A DNA stretch of 64,000 nt from Anaerococcus pacaensis 9403502 (GTDB taxonomy: Bacteria; Bacillota; Clostridia; Tissierellales; Peptoniphilaceae), in the NCBI GenBank assembly GCA_000308255.3, contig HG326666.1, forward strand, positions 147,265 through 211,264, written 5' to 3'. The notes below the pieces were generated by a model. That model worked only from the letters and a program-made list of their open reading frames with translations. It was not told the origin of the DNA and made no database searches. Numbering within the stretch: the first letter of the stretch is position 1; the number at the start of each line of letters is the position of its first letter. Made by a program: the position numbers and the translations under genes. This document shows, piece after piece, positions 16,655-25,534 of the stretch.

Positions 16655-18421
16655 TTAATAATAAATAGTGTCGCCAGCAGCTTCTTTTTCTTCTAAGAAT
16701 TTGCAGAAGTCTTCGATACCAGCATCAATTAGTCTTTGTCTAGATTGTTCTAAGATTGCGTTTGCTTCTTCTTCTGATTTAGCATAGTAAGCTTTTATAA
16801 CATCATCATCCCAATCATCTAGGGCTTGAGATAGGTTACCATCTTCGCCTTCGAATTCGAATAGGTAAGCTCTTGGGTATAGGCCGTCGATTACAGTTTT
16901 TTCTTCGAATTTCTTATCAAAGTTATATTCTTCTAGTAGTTTTTGAGATCCACTAGCATCTTCTCCACGTACGCTATCTCCCCATGAGATTTCGCCAAAG
17001 TCGCCAAGGTTGTCCATGTCAGTGTATGCGAAGTGTTCGCCCCAGAATGCTCTTACACCTCTAAAACCTTCTTTGATAGCTTCATCTGGATTTGTATCTT
17101 GTAGTTCTACTAGTTCTTTTTTAGGAACTGGTTTGCCATCTACCATGTCGTAGTGTTTGCCTTCTAGGCCGTAGAAGTATAGTAGTTTACCTTCTTCACT
17201 AGCCATCCAGTCTGCAAATTTCACTACTTCTTCTGGGTTTGCTGTAGTAGCTGGGATAGCCCATCCTGCATAACCAGATTTGTATTCTTTTACCATGTTG
17301 TCTGTGCCATCAAATCTTTTCATATCACCAAGTGGCATCCAATCGCCATTAGATACTTCTGGTCTGTAGTTGTGAGAGTCAGATACGATAGCAAATGATT
17401 TATTTTGGATACCTTCTTGTGCACGGTTTTCTTCCATTGTGTAGAATTCTGGATGCATTAGGCCTTCATCTAACCATTTACGTACTTTTGCAACTCTTTT
17501 TTCAGCGTAGTCTGTCATAGATTCGTGTTTTACTGTATCGCCATCTTTAGCAAACTTTTGTTCGCCGTCACCTTGCCATACTAGGTCTCTATATGGTCTG
17601 TATCTTTCAGAACCACCCCAGCTTGTTGGACCAAGTGGTGTAACAGGGTTGCCGTTTTCGTCAGTATAGTTTCCAGCAGCGATTTCCTTTAGTAATCCTT
17701 CTAATTCATCACTTGTTTTGATGTCATCTACTTTGATGCCAAGATCTTCGGCGATGTCGCGTCTGATAAACATGTTACCAAATAGTTTACGACCTGGGTC
17801 AGCAGGTTCTCTGTTAATTGACATGTGCACTAGATATGTTGCACCATCTTGGTCTTCTCTCATCATGATATTTTGTTTAGTATCTGTTGGTAGATAGCCT
17901 TCTTCGAAGTATTTGCCGTAGATTTCACTAGCCTTAAGTTCTTCTGAAATATCATGGAACATGCCTTCGTTAGATGCTTGAAGTAGTAGAGGGAATTCTG
18001 GTCTACCTGAGTTGTTTAGGTAAAATGCGATAGCATCTGGTAGGTCGCCTGATGTTAGGCCTGCAGCTAGAGCTTCGTATGAGTTTTCGTTTGTTACACC
18101 TTCGATAGTTAGGGTGATACCTGTTCTATCTTTGATGTATTGTTGGATTTCTGGGCTCATTGTGCCTTCGCCAGAGTCACCTGAGCCTTGGAATACTAAT
18201 AGTTTGATTTCTCTATCAGCTATCCATGTGTCAGGGTGTTCGCCATTGTTAGTATCAGCTGTTTGTTCTGGAGCATTAGCATCTGTGTTTGTATCAGCTG
18301 TTTGAGTTTGTTCTGTTGTTGTGTTGTTTGCTGGCTCAGTATTGTTGTTACCGCAAGCTGTGAATGCTAGGATACTCATTGCTGCTAGCATTGCTTTAGA
18401 AAATGATTTTTTGATATTCAT
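16655..18421 (-). CDS. Carbohydrate ABC substrate-binding lipoprotein (LipO type)
   Basis: 588 residues from ATG 18421; an AAGGAG lies just before it and the signal peptide MNIKKSFSKAMLAAMS follows, ending in the lipobox FTACGN. An Asn/Thr/Gln-rich linker precedes the mature domain. The long mature domain, with many acidic and aromatic residues, is typical of the LipO/YtcQ group that binds complex oligosaccharides. It overlaps nothing but starts 12 bases after the LplB-type permease stop. The MITE-like repeat follows its stop by eight bases. Confidence 0.9.
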   Translation of the reverse strand: MNIKKSFSKAMLAAMSILAFTACGNNNTEPANNTTTEQTQTADTNTDANAPEQTADTNNGEHPDTWIADREIKLLVFQGSGDSGEGTMSPEIQQYIKDRTGITLTIEGVTNENSYEALAAGLTSGDLPDAIAFYLNNSGRPEFPLLLQASNEGMFHDISEELKASEIYGKYFEEGYLPTDTKQNIMMREDQDGATYLVHMSINREPADPGRKLFGNMFIRRDIAEDLGIKVDDIKTSDELEGLLKEIAAGNYTDENGNPVTPLGPTSWGGSERYRPYRDLVWQGDGEQKFAKDGDTVKHESMTDYAEKRVAKVRKWLDEGLMHPEFYTMEENRAQEGIQNKSFAIVSDSHNYRPEVSNGDWMPLGDMKRFDGTDNMVKEYKSGYAGWAIPATTANPEEVVKFADWMASEEGKLLYFYGLEGKHYDMVDGKPVPKKELVELQDTNPDEAIKEGFRGVRAFWGEHFAYTDMDNLGDFGEISWGDSVRGEDASGSQKLLEEYNFDKKFEEKTVIDGLYPRAYLFEFEGEDGNLSQALDDWDDDVIKAYYAKSEEEANAILEQSRQRLIDAGIEDFCKFLEEKEAAGDTIYY

Positions 18422-18432
18422 GGTTTCTCCTT

Positions 18433-19497
18433 TTACCATAGGGCATTATCGCCAAATTTATCTGCTGATTTGTTTACTATTACTGTAAGTCCTAGTCCTA
18501 CTAGGCCTTGGATCAGGCCTACTGCTGTAGCTGGACCATAACGAGCTTTTTCAAGACCTGTCTTTACTACATAAGTATCAATGATTTCTGATACTTGGAA
18601 GTTACCTGGATTTTGCATCAAATACACTTGGTCAAAGCCTGCTGAAAGGATACCACCAAGAGAGATGATAAATAGAATCATGATTGTCTTTGATATACCT
18701 GGTAGGGTAACGTGTCGGGTTTGCTTTAATCTATTGGCCCCATCTATGGCTGCAGCCTCGTATAGGGATGGGGATATGCCCATGATGGCTGCATAATAGA
18801 TAATTGAGTCCCAACCAATATTTTTCCACAGATATGATCCAAATACTGCTGGATAGAAGAAGCTATTTTCCATCATCCAGAATCTTGACCCATCTGATAG
18901 GCCAGTGGCTGCAAGGACTTGATTTACAAGCCCTGTGTTTGGTGCAAAAAGTTTATTTAAAATACCAATTACTACTACCCAGCTTATGAAATATGGCAAG
19001 TATGAAATAGATTGAAAGGCCGATCTATGCTTGGTATTTACGATTTCATTAAAGATTAGGGCAAGGATGATAGGGAAAGGTAGGTATAAGAAAAGCTTAA
19101 TACCAGATATAATCAGAGTATTTCTGATATACATAGGTGTTTCCCTGTTTGTGAAGAATTCCCTAAAATATTGGAGCCCTACCCAGCCTGTACCATACAT
19201 ACCGGAGTTGAAACTGAACTTTCTAAAGGCAAGTAGGTTTCCTGTCATTGGCCAGTAAGAAAATACTAGGAAAAAGATTATAGCAGGTACTAGCATCAGA
19301 TAGAAAGTCTTGTATTTCTTTAATGTTTCCCATCTAGATTTTTTGACAGGATGAAAGTGTGGGTCATTGTCTGGGTCATAGTCGCGGTTTGGATTGTAGT
19401 CCGCTCCGTACTCATGAGTATTAGTTGCTACCGTATGTTGTGCTATGCGCGTTGTTTGATCCTGCTGGTTTTGAGCTTGTTCGTTCAAATTCTCCAT
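18433..19497 (-). CDS. Carbohydrate ABC permease, LplB type, with long hydrophilic N-terminus
   Basis: 354 residues. Residues 1-60 are hydrophilic (Asn/Gln/Asp-rich), followed by the first helix at KTFYLMLVPAIIFFLVF; six helices in all. The docking loop YEAAAIDGANRLKQTRHVTLP and the tail TVIVNKSADKFGDNALW are typical of LplB. The ATG at 19497 has a GGGGGAG ribosome site located within the end of the upstream ATPase gene, giving a 77-base out-of-frame overlap. Thus the hydrophilic N-terminus is encoded by the same DNA as the ATPase tail. Confidence 0.9.
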   Translation of the reverse strand: MENLNEQAQNQQDQTTRIAQHTVATNTHEYGADYNPNRDYDPDNDPHFHPVKKSRWETLKKYKTFYLMLVPAIIFFLVFSYWPMTGNLLAFRKFSFNSGMYGTGWVGLQYFREFFTNRETPMYIRNTLIISGIKLFLYLPFPIILALIFNEIVNTKHRSAFQSISYLPYFISWVVVIGILNKLFAPNTGLVNQVLAATGLSDGSRFWMMENSFFYPAVFGSYLWKNIGWDSIIYYAAIMGISPSLYEAAAIDGANRLKQTRHVTLPGISKTIMILFIISLGGILSAGFDQVYLMQNPGNFQVSEIIDTYVVKTGLEKARYGPATAVGLIQGLVGLGLTVIVNKSADKFGDNALW

Positions 19498-20641
19498 TTA
19501 GATCTCCCCCTTCCTCATAGTTTGCCATCATATTGCCACGAACTCTGATACGCTCTTCGGTATCTTTATCAAAGAAGTGGATAAAGTCAGAGTCTAGAGC
19601 TAAGCTTACTGTTTGATTGCGAGCAAAGTCATCGAGGGTATTGATTTTTGCTATTAGGTTTACATCATCTATCTTAAAGTGAAGAAGGGTTTCACTTCCT
19701 AGCATTTCAGCTAGCCAGATATTGGCATCAAATGGGATATAGCGGCCATCATCGATATCCACATTCTTTTGTAGATAGATATTTTCAGGTCTAAAGCCCA
19801 TTATAATTTCTTTGTCAATGTAGCCTTGGCGGCTAAGTTCATTTAGCACTTTTTCACTTAGAGGCAAGTGGTTATCACCTGATATTAGGCCATTTTCTGT
19901 GAGCGTCATAGGAAGGAAGTTGGTTGCAGGGCTTCCCATAAAGCCTGCTACAAAGACATTGTTTGGATTAAGATATATCTCTTTTGGTGTAGAAACTTGT
20001 TGGATGACCCCATCTTTCATTAGGACTATCCTATCTGCCATGGTCATGGCTTCTACTTGGTCATGGGTTACATAAATTGTGGTGTTGCCAAATTCTTTTG
20101 AGATATTTGATATCTCAGATCTGGTTTGTACACGTAGCTTCGCATCTAGGTTACTAAGTGGCTCATCCATCAAGAATACCTTTGGATTTCTTGAAATCGC
20201 ACGGCCTAGGGCTACCCTTTGGCGCTGACCACCTGAAAGCTCTTTTGGAAGTCTTTCTAGGTATTCGCTTAGGCCTATGATAGATGCTGTTTGGGTTACT
20301 GTCTTATCAATTTCTGCTTGGTCTACGCCTTGCATTCTAAGACCAAAACCCATATTTTCTGCTACACTCATATGAGGATATAGGGCATAGTTTTGAAAAA
20401 CCATGGCGATATCACGATCTTTTGGATGGATATCATTCATTAGCTTATCTTCAAAATATAGATTGCCGCTTGTAATGTCCTCTAGGCCAGCGATCATTCT
20501 AAGGGTAGTAGACTTACCACAACCTGATGGTCCTACCAAAACGATGAATTCACCGTCTTTGATATCTAGGTTAAAGTCACGTACCACGTGCTCGCCTGGA
20601 ACATAATCCTTATAGATGTGTTCGAGCTTGATATTACTCAT
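19421..20641 (-). CDS. Sugar ABC transporter ATP-binding protein (UgpC/MsmK type), extended C-terminus
   Basis: 406 residues, about 35 longer than the MsmK-like paralogue at 6113. Motifs: GPSGCGKST (Walker A), FQNYALYPH, LSGGQRQRVALGRAI, VFLMDEPLSNLDA and VTHDQVEAM, then a TOBE-type regulatory domain. The final roughly 30 residues are low-complexity and Gly/Asn/Ser/Thr-rich, and coincide with the overlap with the next gene. First gene of the second ABC operon. LplB/LplC systems often lack their own ATPase, so having one here is notable. Confidence 0.92.
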   Translation of the reverse strand: MSNIKLEHIYKDYVPGEHVVRDFNLDIKDGEFIVLVGPSGCGKSTTLRMIAGLEDITSGNLYFEDKLMNDIHPKDRDIAMVFQNYALYPHMSVAENMGFGLRMQGVDQAEIDKTVTQTASIIGLSEYLERLPKELSGGQRQRVALGRAISRNPKVFLMDEPLSNLDAKLRVQTRSEISNISKEFGNTTIYVTHDQVEAMTMADRIVLMKDGVIQQVSTPKEIYLNPNNVFVAGFMGSPATNFLPMTLTENGLISGDNHLPLSEKVLNELSRQGYIDKEIIMGFRPENIYLQKNVDIDDGRYIPFDANIWLAEMLGSETLLHFKIDDVNLIAKINTLDDFARNQTVSLALDSDFIHFFDKDTEERIRVRGNMMANYEEGGDLNGEFERTSSKPAGSNNAHSTTYGSN

Positions 20642-20779
20642 CTATACTCCTTAATTTAAGTTATAAGAATGCAACTACTAGTTTCTAACATTCTTGTCTA
20701 AATATAAAATATGATTATTAACTTATTATTAAATGAATGTAAAATGCTGATTTTAAGAAAATTGTGAAATTTACAGGTT

Positions 20780-20808
20780 TATAAAAGAATTTGAAAATAA
20801 TTTGTAAA
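20780..20808 (-). promoter_or_regulatory. Predicted promoter of the second ABC operon
   Basis: On the minus strand TTTACA (20808-20803) and TTTATA (20785-20780) are 17 bases apart. This would give a leader of about 130 bases before the ATPase start at 20641. The -35 box is four bases from the large dyad at 20812-20861. Confidence 0.5.
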
Positions 20809-20811
20809 GTC

Positions 20812-20861
20812 ATTTTATATAAATTTTACATAAGCATTGGTGTGTAAAATTTATATAAAAT
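20812..20861. promoter_or_regulatory. Perfect 19-bp inverted repeat upstream of the second ABC operon
   Basis: ATTTTATATAAATTTTACA at 20812-20830 and its exact complement at 20843-20861 are separated by the 12 bases TAAGCATTGGTG. The dyad lies directly upstream of the predicted -35 box, the position of an activator site. No regulator gene is adjacent, so the binding protein is unknown. It lies in the 279-base gap 20642-20920. Confidence 0.65.
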
Positions 20862-20894
20862 CTTTATCAAAATTTAGCAAAGTATGAGATAAGA

Positions 20895-20918
20895 AAACCC
20901 AGCAAATCTGCTGGGTTT
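20895..20918 (-). terminator. Rho-independent terminator of the MATE gene
   Basis: AAACCCAGCA, loop AATC, TGCTGGGTTT form a 10-bp stem. On the minus strand TTTTCTTAT follows. It lies immediately after the MATE stop at 20921. Confidence 0.85.
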
Positions 20919-20920
20919 AA

Positions 20921-22255
20921 CTATAATATTTGATTATTTACATATTTTCTTAAGAGTATTGCATTAAGTGAGCCCTTAAACACAGAGCTTATGGCCATGG
21001 CCATCCATACCCCTGCTACACCGGCTATAGGCATAAGGAGGGCAGCTAGAGGAATGCGAAGCAAGTTAAATATCACAGATATCCTAGCTGGAGTCTTAGT
21101 ATTGCCCATCCCATTAAAGGCTCCGGTAAGGCCAATCTCTGTCGACATAAAGACCTGGGTGAGGGAAAGTATGGATAAATAAGTTGCCCCAAGCCTTATA
21201 GTTTCAGGATCATTTGGTACAAATATCCTCATAAGCGGATACCTAAAGATAAAGAGGACTAGCATAGATATAAAGCCAATGCTTGCCACTATTTGGAAGG
21301 ACTTTCTAATTACCTTGCGGACCCTATCATGTAGGCCTGCCCCGTAGTTTTGGCCAACCATGGCAGATATCCCTACCTGAAGGCCTTCGGTGGTATTCCA
21401 TGTGATCGATTCTAGCTGGCTACCTATAGAATAAGCCGCTACAGCCGCCTCACCAAAGCCTGCCATAAAGCGGTTTAGAATAATACTTATCACAGCCATC
21501 AGAGCACTCATTAAAGCAGCCGGAAGCCCCATCTTTAGGATATCGCGTACCCAATGGCCCTGGTAATCTAAGCGGGTCAATGCTGATTTTAATAGATTAT
21601 TTGTCTTAAATATTTCTATTATAAATATAAGGGTCACAATCATTTGGCTAGCCACAGTTGCTATAGCAGCACCCTTTACTTCAAGCCTTGGGATAGGGCC
21701 TAGGCCAAAAATTAGAATCGGGTCAATTATTATATTTGCCACAAGGCCTATGGTGTTTATTCTAAAAGGTGTGACAGAATTGCCCAGCGACTGGAAACTT
21801 TGGCTAAGTATTGGATTTATAAAGAAAAATATAATACCAAGTCCTACTATAAATATGTATTCGTAAGCATAGTTGCTAGCAGCATCACTAAGCCTATAAA
21901 AATCGACATAGAATCGATTAAATACTACCATCATTGTCGAATAGATGAGGGCAACTATAATTGTTAATATATAGCCGTTATTGAGGACTCTAATGGTTTC
22001 TTTTTCTTCGCCCCTACCAAAGGCTTGGGCTACGAAAACCCCAGTTCCTATCTTTGGTATGAGGGCAATGGCATTGGCAATCCAGAGTAAAAATCCTGCA
22101 ATTCCAACTCCAGCAATGGCATTTGATCCTAATCTACCTAAGAAAAACATGTCTACAAAGTTATATGTAATTTGAATAAGCGCCGTGAGGGCCAGTGGTA
22201 TTGATAATTTTAAGAGGGATTTACTGATATCCCCTTGGGTTAGATTTTGATTCAT
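20921..22255 (-). CDS. MATE-family efflux transporter
   Basis: 444 residues with about twelve helices in two MatE repeats. The N-terminus (LTQGDISKSLLKLSIPLALTALIQ) and YNFVDMFFLGRLGSNAIAGVG are typical of the NorM/DinF-like MATE group. It exports organic cations or drugs by ion antiport. It is a single-gene unit with its own terminator and a GGAGAATTT ribosome site. It is only distantly similar to the MATE protein at 13351. Divergent from the acetyltransferase gene. Confidence 0.9.
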   Translation of the reverse strand: MNQNLTQGDISKSLLKLSIPLALTALIQITYNFVDMFFLGRLGSNAIAGVGIAGFLLWIANAIALIPKIGTGVFVAQAFGRGEEKETIRVLNNGYILTIIVALIYSTMMVVFNRFYVDFYRLSDAASNYAYEYIFIVGLGIIFFFINPILSQSFQSLGNSVTPFRINTIGLVANIIIDPILIFGLGPIPRLEVKGAAIATVASQMIVTLIFIIEIFKTNNLLKSALTRLDYQGHWVRDILKMGLPAALMSALMAVISIILNRFMAGFGEAAVAAYSIGSQLESITWNTTEGLQVGISAMVGQNYGAGLHDRVRKVIRKSFQIVASIGFISMLVLFIFRYPLMRIFVPNDPETIRLGATYLSILSLTQVFMSTEIGLTGAFNGMGNTKTPARISVIFNLLRIPLAALLMPIAGVAGVWMAMAISSVFKGSLNAILLRKYVNNQIL

Positions 22256-22323
22256 AAATTCTCCTCGCCATTCTATCTTACATGCTATTGGCTAAAATGT
22301 CATCAGATGGGTATTCTAATTAT

Positions 22324-22947
22324 ATGAAAACACAAAAAGAGAGAATGATATCAGGTGAAATGTACCTGATAGATAATGAATTAAAAGAAGATATATATGC
22401 TTGCCGCAAGATTCGCGACTTTAACAATTCAATCACACGCGATGAAATCCAAGCTAAGGCCCGCGAGCTTTTTGGAACTTTTGGGGACAATTCATCAGTC
22501 ACCCCACCCTTCCGCTGCGATTACGGCTACAATATCCACATAGGCGACAACGTATACTTTAATTACAACACATCAATCCTCGATGTAGTCCCAGTCCATA
22601 TTGGCGACAATGTCTTAGTAGGCCCTGATTGTGGATTCTACCCAGCTGAACACCCTATCGATCCTGAGATTCGTAAAACAGGAATTGAATTTGGGAAGCC
22701 AATAGTTGTCGAAAAGGATGTCTGGATAGGGGGACACGTGGTAATCAAAGGAGGAGTGACCATAGGCGAAGGGTCTGTGGTAGCAGCAGGATCTGTAGTT
22801 ACCAAAGACGTACCAGCCCATGTGGTAGTAGGAGGCAATCCCGCTAAAATCATCAGAGAAATCACAGATAGCGATCACGAAAAATGGATGGAAATTTACA
22901 ATAACTTCAAAGAAGAAGTAGATATGGATAATAGGGACTTTTTATAG
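22324..22947 (+). CDS. Sugar O-acetyltransferase (Maa/LacA family)
   Basis: 207 residues from the ATG at 22324. The start MKTQKERMISGEMYLIDNEL matches the usual Maa/LacA N-terminus, so the longer frame from 22282 is unlikely although no strong ribosome site is visible. The C-terminal left-handed beta-helix shows hexapeptide repeats (IGDNVLVGPDCGFYP, VWIGGHVVIKGGVTIGEGSV) and the catalytic His segment YPAEHPID. The family transfers acetyl from acetyl-CoA to maltose, galactosides or other sugars. TTGGCT and TATTCT spaced 18 bases apart just upstream would start transcription almost at the ATG, suggesting a very short leader. Confidence 0.88.
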   Translation: MKTQKERMISGEMYLIDNELKEDIYACRKIRDFNNSITRDEIQAKARELFGTFGDNSSVTPPFRCDYGYNIHIGDNVYFNYNTSILDVVPVHIGDNVLVGPDCGFYPAEHPIDPEIRKTGIEFGKPIVVEKDVWIGGHVVIKGGVTIGEGSVVAAGSVVTKDVPAHVVVGGNPAKIIREITDSDHEKWMEIYNNFKEEVDMDNRDFL

Positions 22948-22990
22948 TCTCTATTTTTATACTTTTTTTGAAGAAATTTCGATAAGTATA

Positions 22991-23043
22991 TTGACAGAAT
23001 CTTAATAGTGTTATACACTCTAGGCGTAATGTAAGCGCTTACA
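22991..23043 (+). promoter_or_regulatory. Promoter and palindromic operator of the glucuronide locus
   Basis: TTGACA (22991-22996) and TACACT (23014-23019) are 17 bases apart. TGTAAGCGCTTACA at 23030-23043 is a perfect 14-base palindrome placed at or just after the start of transcription. It matches the cre consensus TGWAARCGYTWNCW at every position, and it could equally be the operator of the LacI-type protein encoded 21 bases downstream. Either way it implies repression at this promoter. Confidence 0.75.
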
Positions 23044-23064
23044 AAAATAACAAAGGAAGTTTTT

Positions 23065-24066
23065 ATGGACATTTACGATATTGCCCGTAAATCTGGTTAT
23101 TCAATAGCCACTGTCTCCAGGGTTATTAATAATTCAGCAAATGTTAGCACGAAAGCACGTGAGACAATCATGAAAGTAATCGCAGAAAATGATTACTCAC
23201 CAAACAGGGTTGCAAGGTCTCTTGCGACCAATGAAAGCTCCCTAATTGGCATCATAGTGCCAGATATTAGGAAATATTTTGAAAGAGAATTTGCCTACGA
23301 GCTAGAGAAACGACTCCAAGACAGAGGCTATATGGCCCTCCTTGGTGATAGCGGCAGTGACCTAATCAACAAAAAAAAATATTTGGATTTATACCTAGCA
23401 AATAAGGTTGATGGGATCATCTGCGTAGGTTCCAGCTTTGAAGAAGAAGATTTTTATGCCTACCTATTAAAGATAGCAGAAAAAATTCCAATAGCTATGA
23501 TAAACTCAAACCCAATTAAAAAGTCTGATAATATCTCCTATGTATACATAGATGAGATTGATGCTATGGACCAGGCTCTAAGCCATTTACATAGCAAGGG
23601 CTACAAGCACCCAATTTTTGTTTCCTTAGAGCAAGCAAATGAAACTAGAAGTTATATTACTAAAAAAGCAGGCTTTATAGAAGCCTTGGGCTTTATCTTT
23701 CCAGATGTCGACTATGTCGAATATGGGATAAGAGATATCGACAATGATATGAGGGGTTTATATAAATTTTTGAAAAAAAATCCACATATCGATGCCATTT
23801 GCTTTGAGCAAGACTATCTAGCAGTTCAAGCTTTTAAATATTTCGTAGAGCATAGGATCGATATCCCAGCTGAATTGGCCATGATTGGTTTTGATAATAT
23901 CGACGTTACCGATTATTCTAGCAAGAAGATAACATCAATTGATCAAAATATTAGCCTTCAAGCAGAGATTACAGTAAATAACCTCATCGAGCTTACTAAA
24001 GGAAATATTCTTAGTGAAAACTCAACTATTGTTAAGGCAAAACTTATTGTAAAAGAAACCACCTAA
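23065..24066 (+). CDS. LacI-family regulator of glucuronide/glucuronate use
   Basis: 333 residues. It has the helix-turn-helix start MDIYDIARKSGYSIATVSRV, the hinge helix region SPNRVARSLATNESSLIG and a sugar-binding effector domain ending IVKETT. An AAGGAAG ribosome site precedes the ATG. It is the first gene of the uronate locus, co-directional with the catabolic genes, and a perfect palindrome sits at its own promoter. By position it should sense a glucuronide or an intermediate such as fructuronate; the ligand is inferred. Confidence 0.9.
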   Translation: MDIYDIARKSGYSIATVSRVINNSANVSTKARETIMKVIAENDYSPNRVARSLATNESSLIGIIVPDIRKYFEREFAYELEKRLQDRGYMALLGDSGSDLINKKKYLDLYLANKVDGIICVGSSFEEEDFYAYLLKIAEKIPIAMINSNPIKKSDNISYVYIDEIDAMDQALSHLHSKGYKHPIFVSLEQANETRSYITKKAGFIEALGFIFPDVDYVEYGIRDIDNDMRGLYKFLKKNPHIDAICFEQDYLAVQAFKYFVEHRIDIPAELAMIGFDNIDVTDYSSKKITSIDQNISLQAEITVNNLIELTKGNILSENSTIVKAKLIVKETT

Positions 24067-24069
24067 ATT

Positions 24070-24083
24070 TTAAAGCACTTACA
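24070..24083 (+). promoter_or_regulatory. Imperfect copy of the palindromic operator before the permease gene
   Basis: TTAAAGCACTTACA matches the palindrome at 23030-23043 at 11 of 14 positions. It lies between the regulator stop and the AGGAGGGG ribosome site of the permease gene. It may be a secondary operator or a weak cre; no clear separate promoter is visible here. Confidence 0.45.
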
Positions 24084-24111
24084 AAGTTAATATATATTCT
24101 AGGAGGGGTAT

Positions 24112-25521
24112 ATGGCAAGTAGAGATGTGACAAATGTGCGTCCATTTGGGATGCGAGATAAGATTGGTTATATGTTTGGGGATTTTGGTAACGATTTTAC
24201 CTTTATCCTATCAGTAATGTTTTTGACAAAGTTTTACACCGACGTAATGGGAGTTAGTCCTGCAATGGTTGGTACTATGATGATGGCATCAAGATTTATA
24301 GATGCTTTTACAGATATAGGTATGGGCCAATTTCTTGATAGGCAACTTGCTGGTCCTAATGGCAAATATAAGCCTTGGATAAAAAGAATAGCTATACCAG
24401 TAGCCTTCGTATCATTTTTGATGTATGCGAGCTGGTTTGCTGATAGAAGCATGGGTTTTAAATTATTCTGGATGTTTGCTACCTATATCCTATGGGGATC
24501 TTTCTTCTATACTATGATTAACATTCCTTACGGATCTATGGCTTCAGTAATCTCTGATGATCCAGTAGATAGATCTGAGCTTTCAACTTTTAGAACGATA
24601 GGTGCTACCCTAGCTGGTCTTGTAATTGGTGTAATTGGCCCAATGGTTGTTATGGTTAAAAATGATCAAAGCCAAACAATTATGGATGGATCTAGAATGA
24701 GCATGTTCGCCTTAGGGTGTGCGATATTTGCTGTAGTATGTTATATGATTTGTTATAAAAACGTTGAAGAACGTGTTGTGGCAGAAACAAAAAATGAAAC
24801 TGTCGGTTTGGGCGAGACTTTTAGAGGAATGTTTTCTTCAAAATCACTTATAGGAATTATCCTTGCTGCTCTAATGCTTCTATTAGGCTCCCTATCTATG
24901 GGCCAAATGGCAGGTTATGTATTTCCTAACTATTTTGGTAATGCTGCTGGCCAATCTATAGCTTCTGCTCTACAAGTTATAGTTATTTTGGCACTTGCTC
25001 CATTTGTTAAAAAATTAGTCCAAAAATATGGTAAAAAAGAAATATCCATAGTTGGTGGCCTTGTTGGAGGTATAGCCTTAATTCTAGGATTTTTCCTACA
25101 AACAACTAATATGGCTATCTATTTAGTAATACTAGCCTTAGCTAACGTAGGTGTAGGTGTTTTCAACTTAACCATTTGGGCTATGATTACAGACGTAATT
25201 GATGATGTAGAAGTACGCACAAATAAGAGAGATGAAGGAACTATCTATGGTTCATACTCATTTGCCAGAAAACTAGGCCAAGCCCTATCAGCAGGTATTG
25301 TTGGTTTTGTAATGAGTGCTATTGGTTATAGCCAAGCTACAGCCTTTGATCCAAATGTACTTACTGGGATTTATAATATCTCAACCCTATTCCCAGGTAT
25401 TTCAATGATAGCTCTAGTATTAGTGCTTAAGTTTATCTATCCTCTAGATAAGAAAACAGTTGATGCTAATACTGCTGAACTAAAACGTAGACGTGACAAC
25501 CGTAACTCAGTAGCACTATAA
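24112..25521 (+). CDS. Glucuronide permease-like transporter (GPH family)
   Basis: 469 residues, about twelve membrane helices. The start (FGMRDKIGYMFGDFGNDFTF) and LTKFYTDVMGVSPAMVGTM, SRFIDAFTDIGMGQFLDR match the glycoside-pentoside-hexuronide:cation symporters, which include UidB. With a beta-glucuronidase gene 13 bases downstream, the most likely cargo is beta-glucuronides, imported intact with Na+ or H+. A strong AGGAGGGG site precedes the ATG. Confidence 0.88.
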   Translation: MASRDVTNVRPFGMRDKIGYMFGDFGNDFTFILSVMFLTKFYTDVMGVSPAMVGTMMMASRFIDAFTDIGMGQFLDRQLAGPNGKYKPWIKRIAIPVAFVSFLMYASWFADRSMGFKLFWMFATYILWGSFFYTMINIPYGSMASVISDDPVDRSELSTFRTIGATLAGLVIGVIGPMVVMVKNDQSQTIMDGSRMSMFALGCAIFAVVCYMICYKNVEERVVAETKNETVGLGETFRGMFSSKSLIGIILAALMLLLGSLSMGQMAGYVFPNYFGNAAGQSIASALQVIVILALAPFVKKLVQKYGKKEISIVGGLVGGIALILGFFLQTTNMAIYLVILALANVGVGVFNLTIWAMITDVIDDVEVRTNKRDEGTIYGSYSFARKLGQALSAGIVGFVMSAIGYSQATAFDPNVLTGIYNISTLFPGISMIALVLVLKFIYPLDKKTVDANTAELKRRRDNRNSVAL

Positions 25522-25534
25522 AAAGGAGAATTAA

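Noticed and set aside
22615..22878. 87- and 75-codon minus-strand frames under the acetyltransferase gene
   Set aside because: They lie wholly antisense to a clear hexapeptide-repeat enzyme and have no family resemblance; shadows of the real gene.
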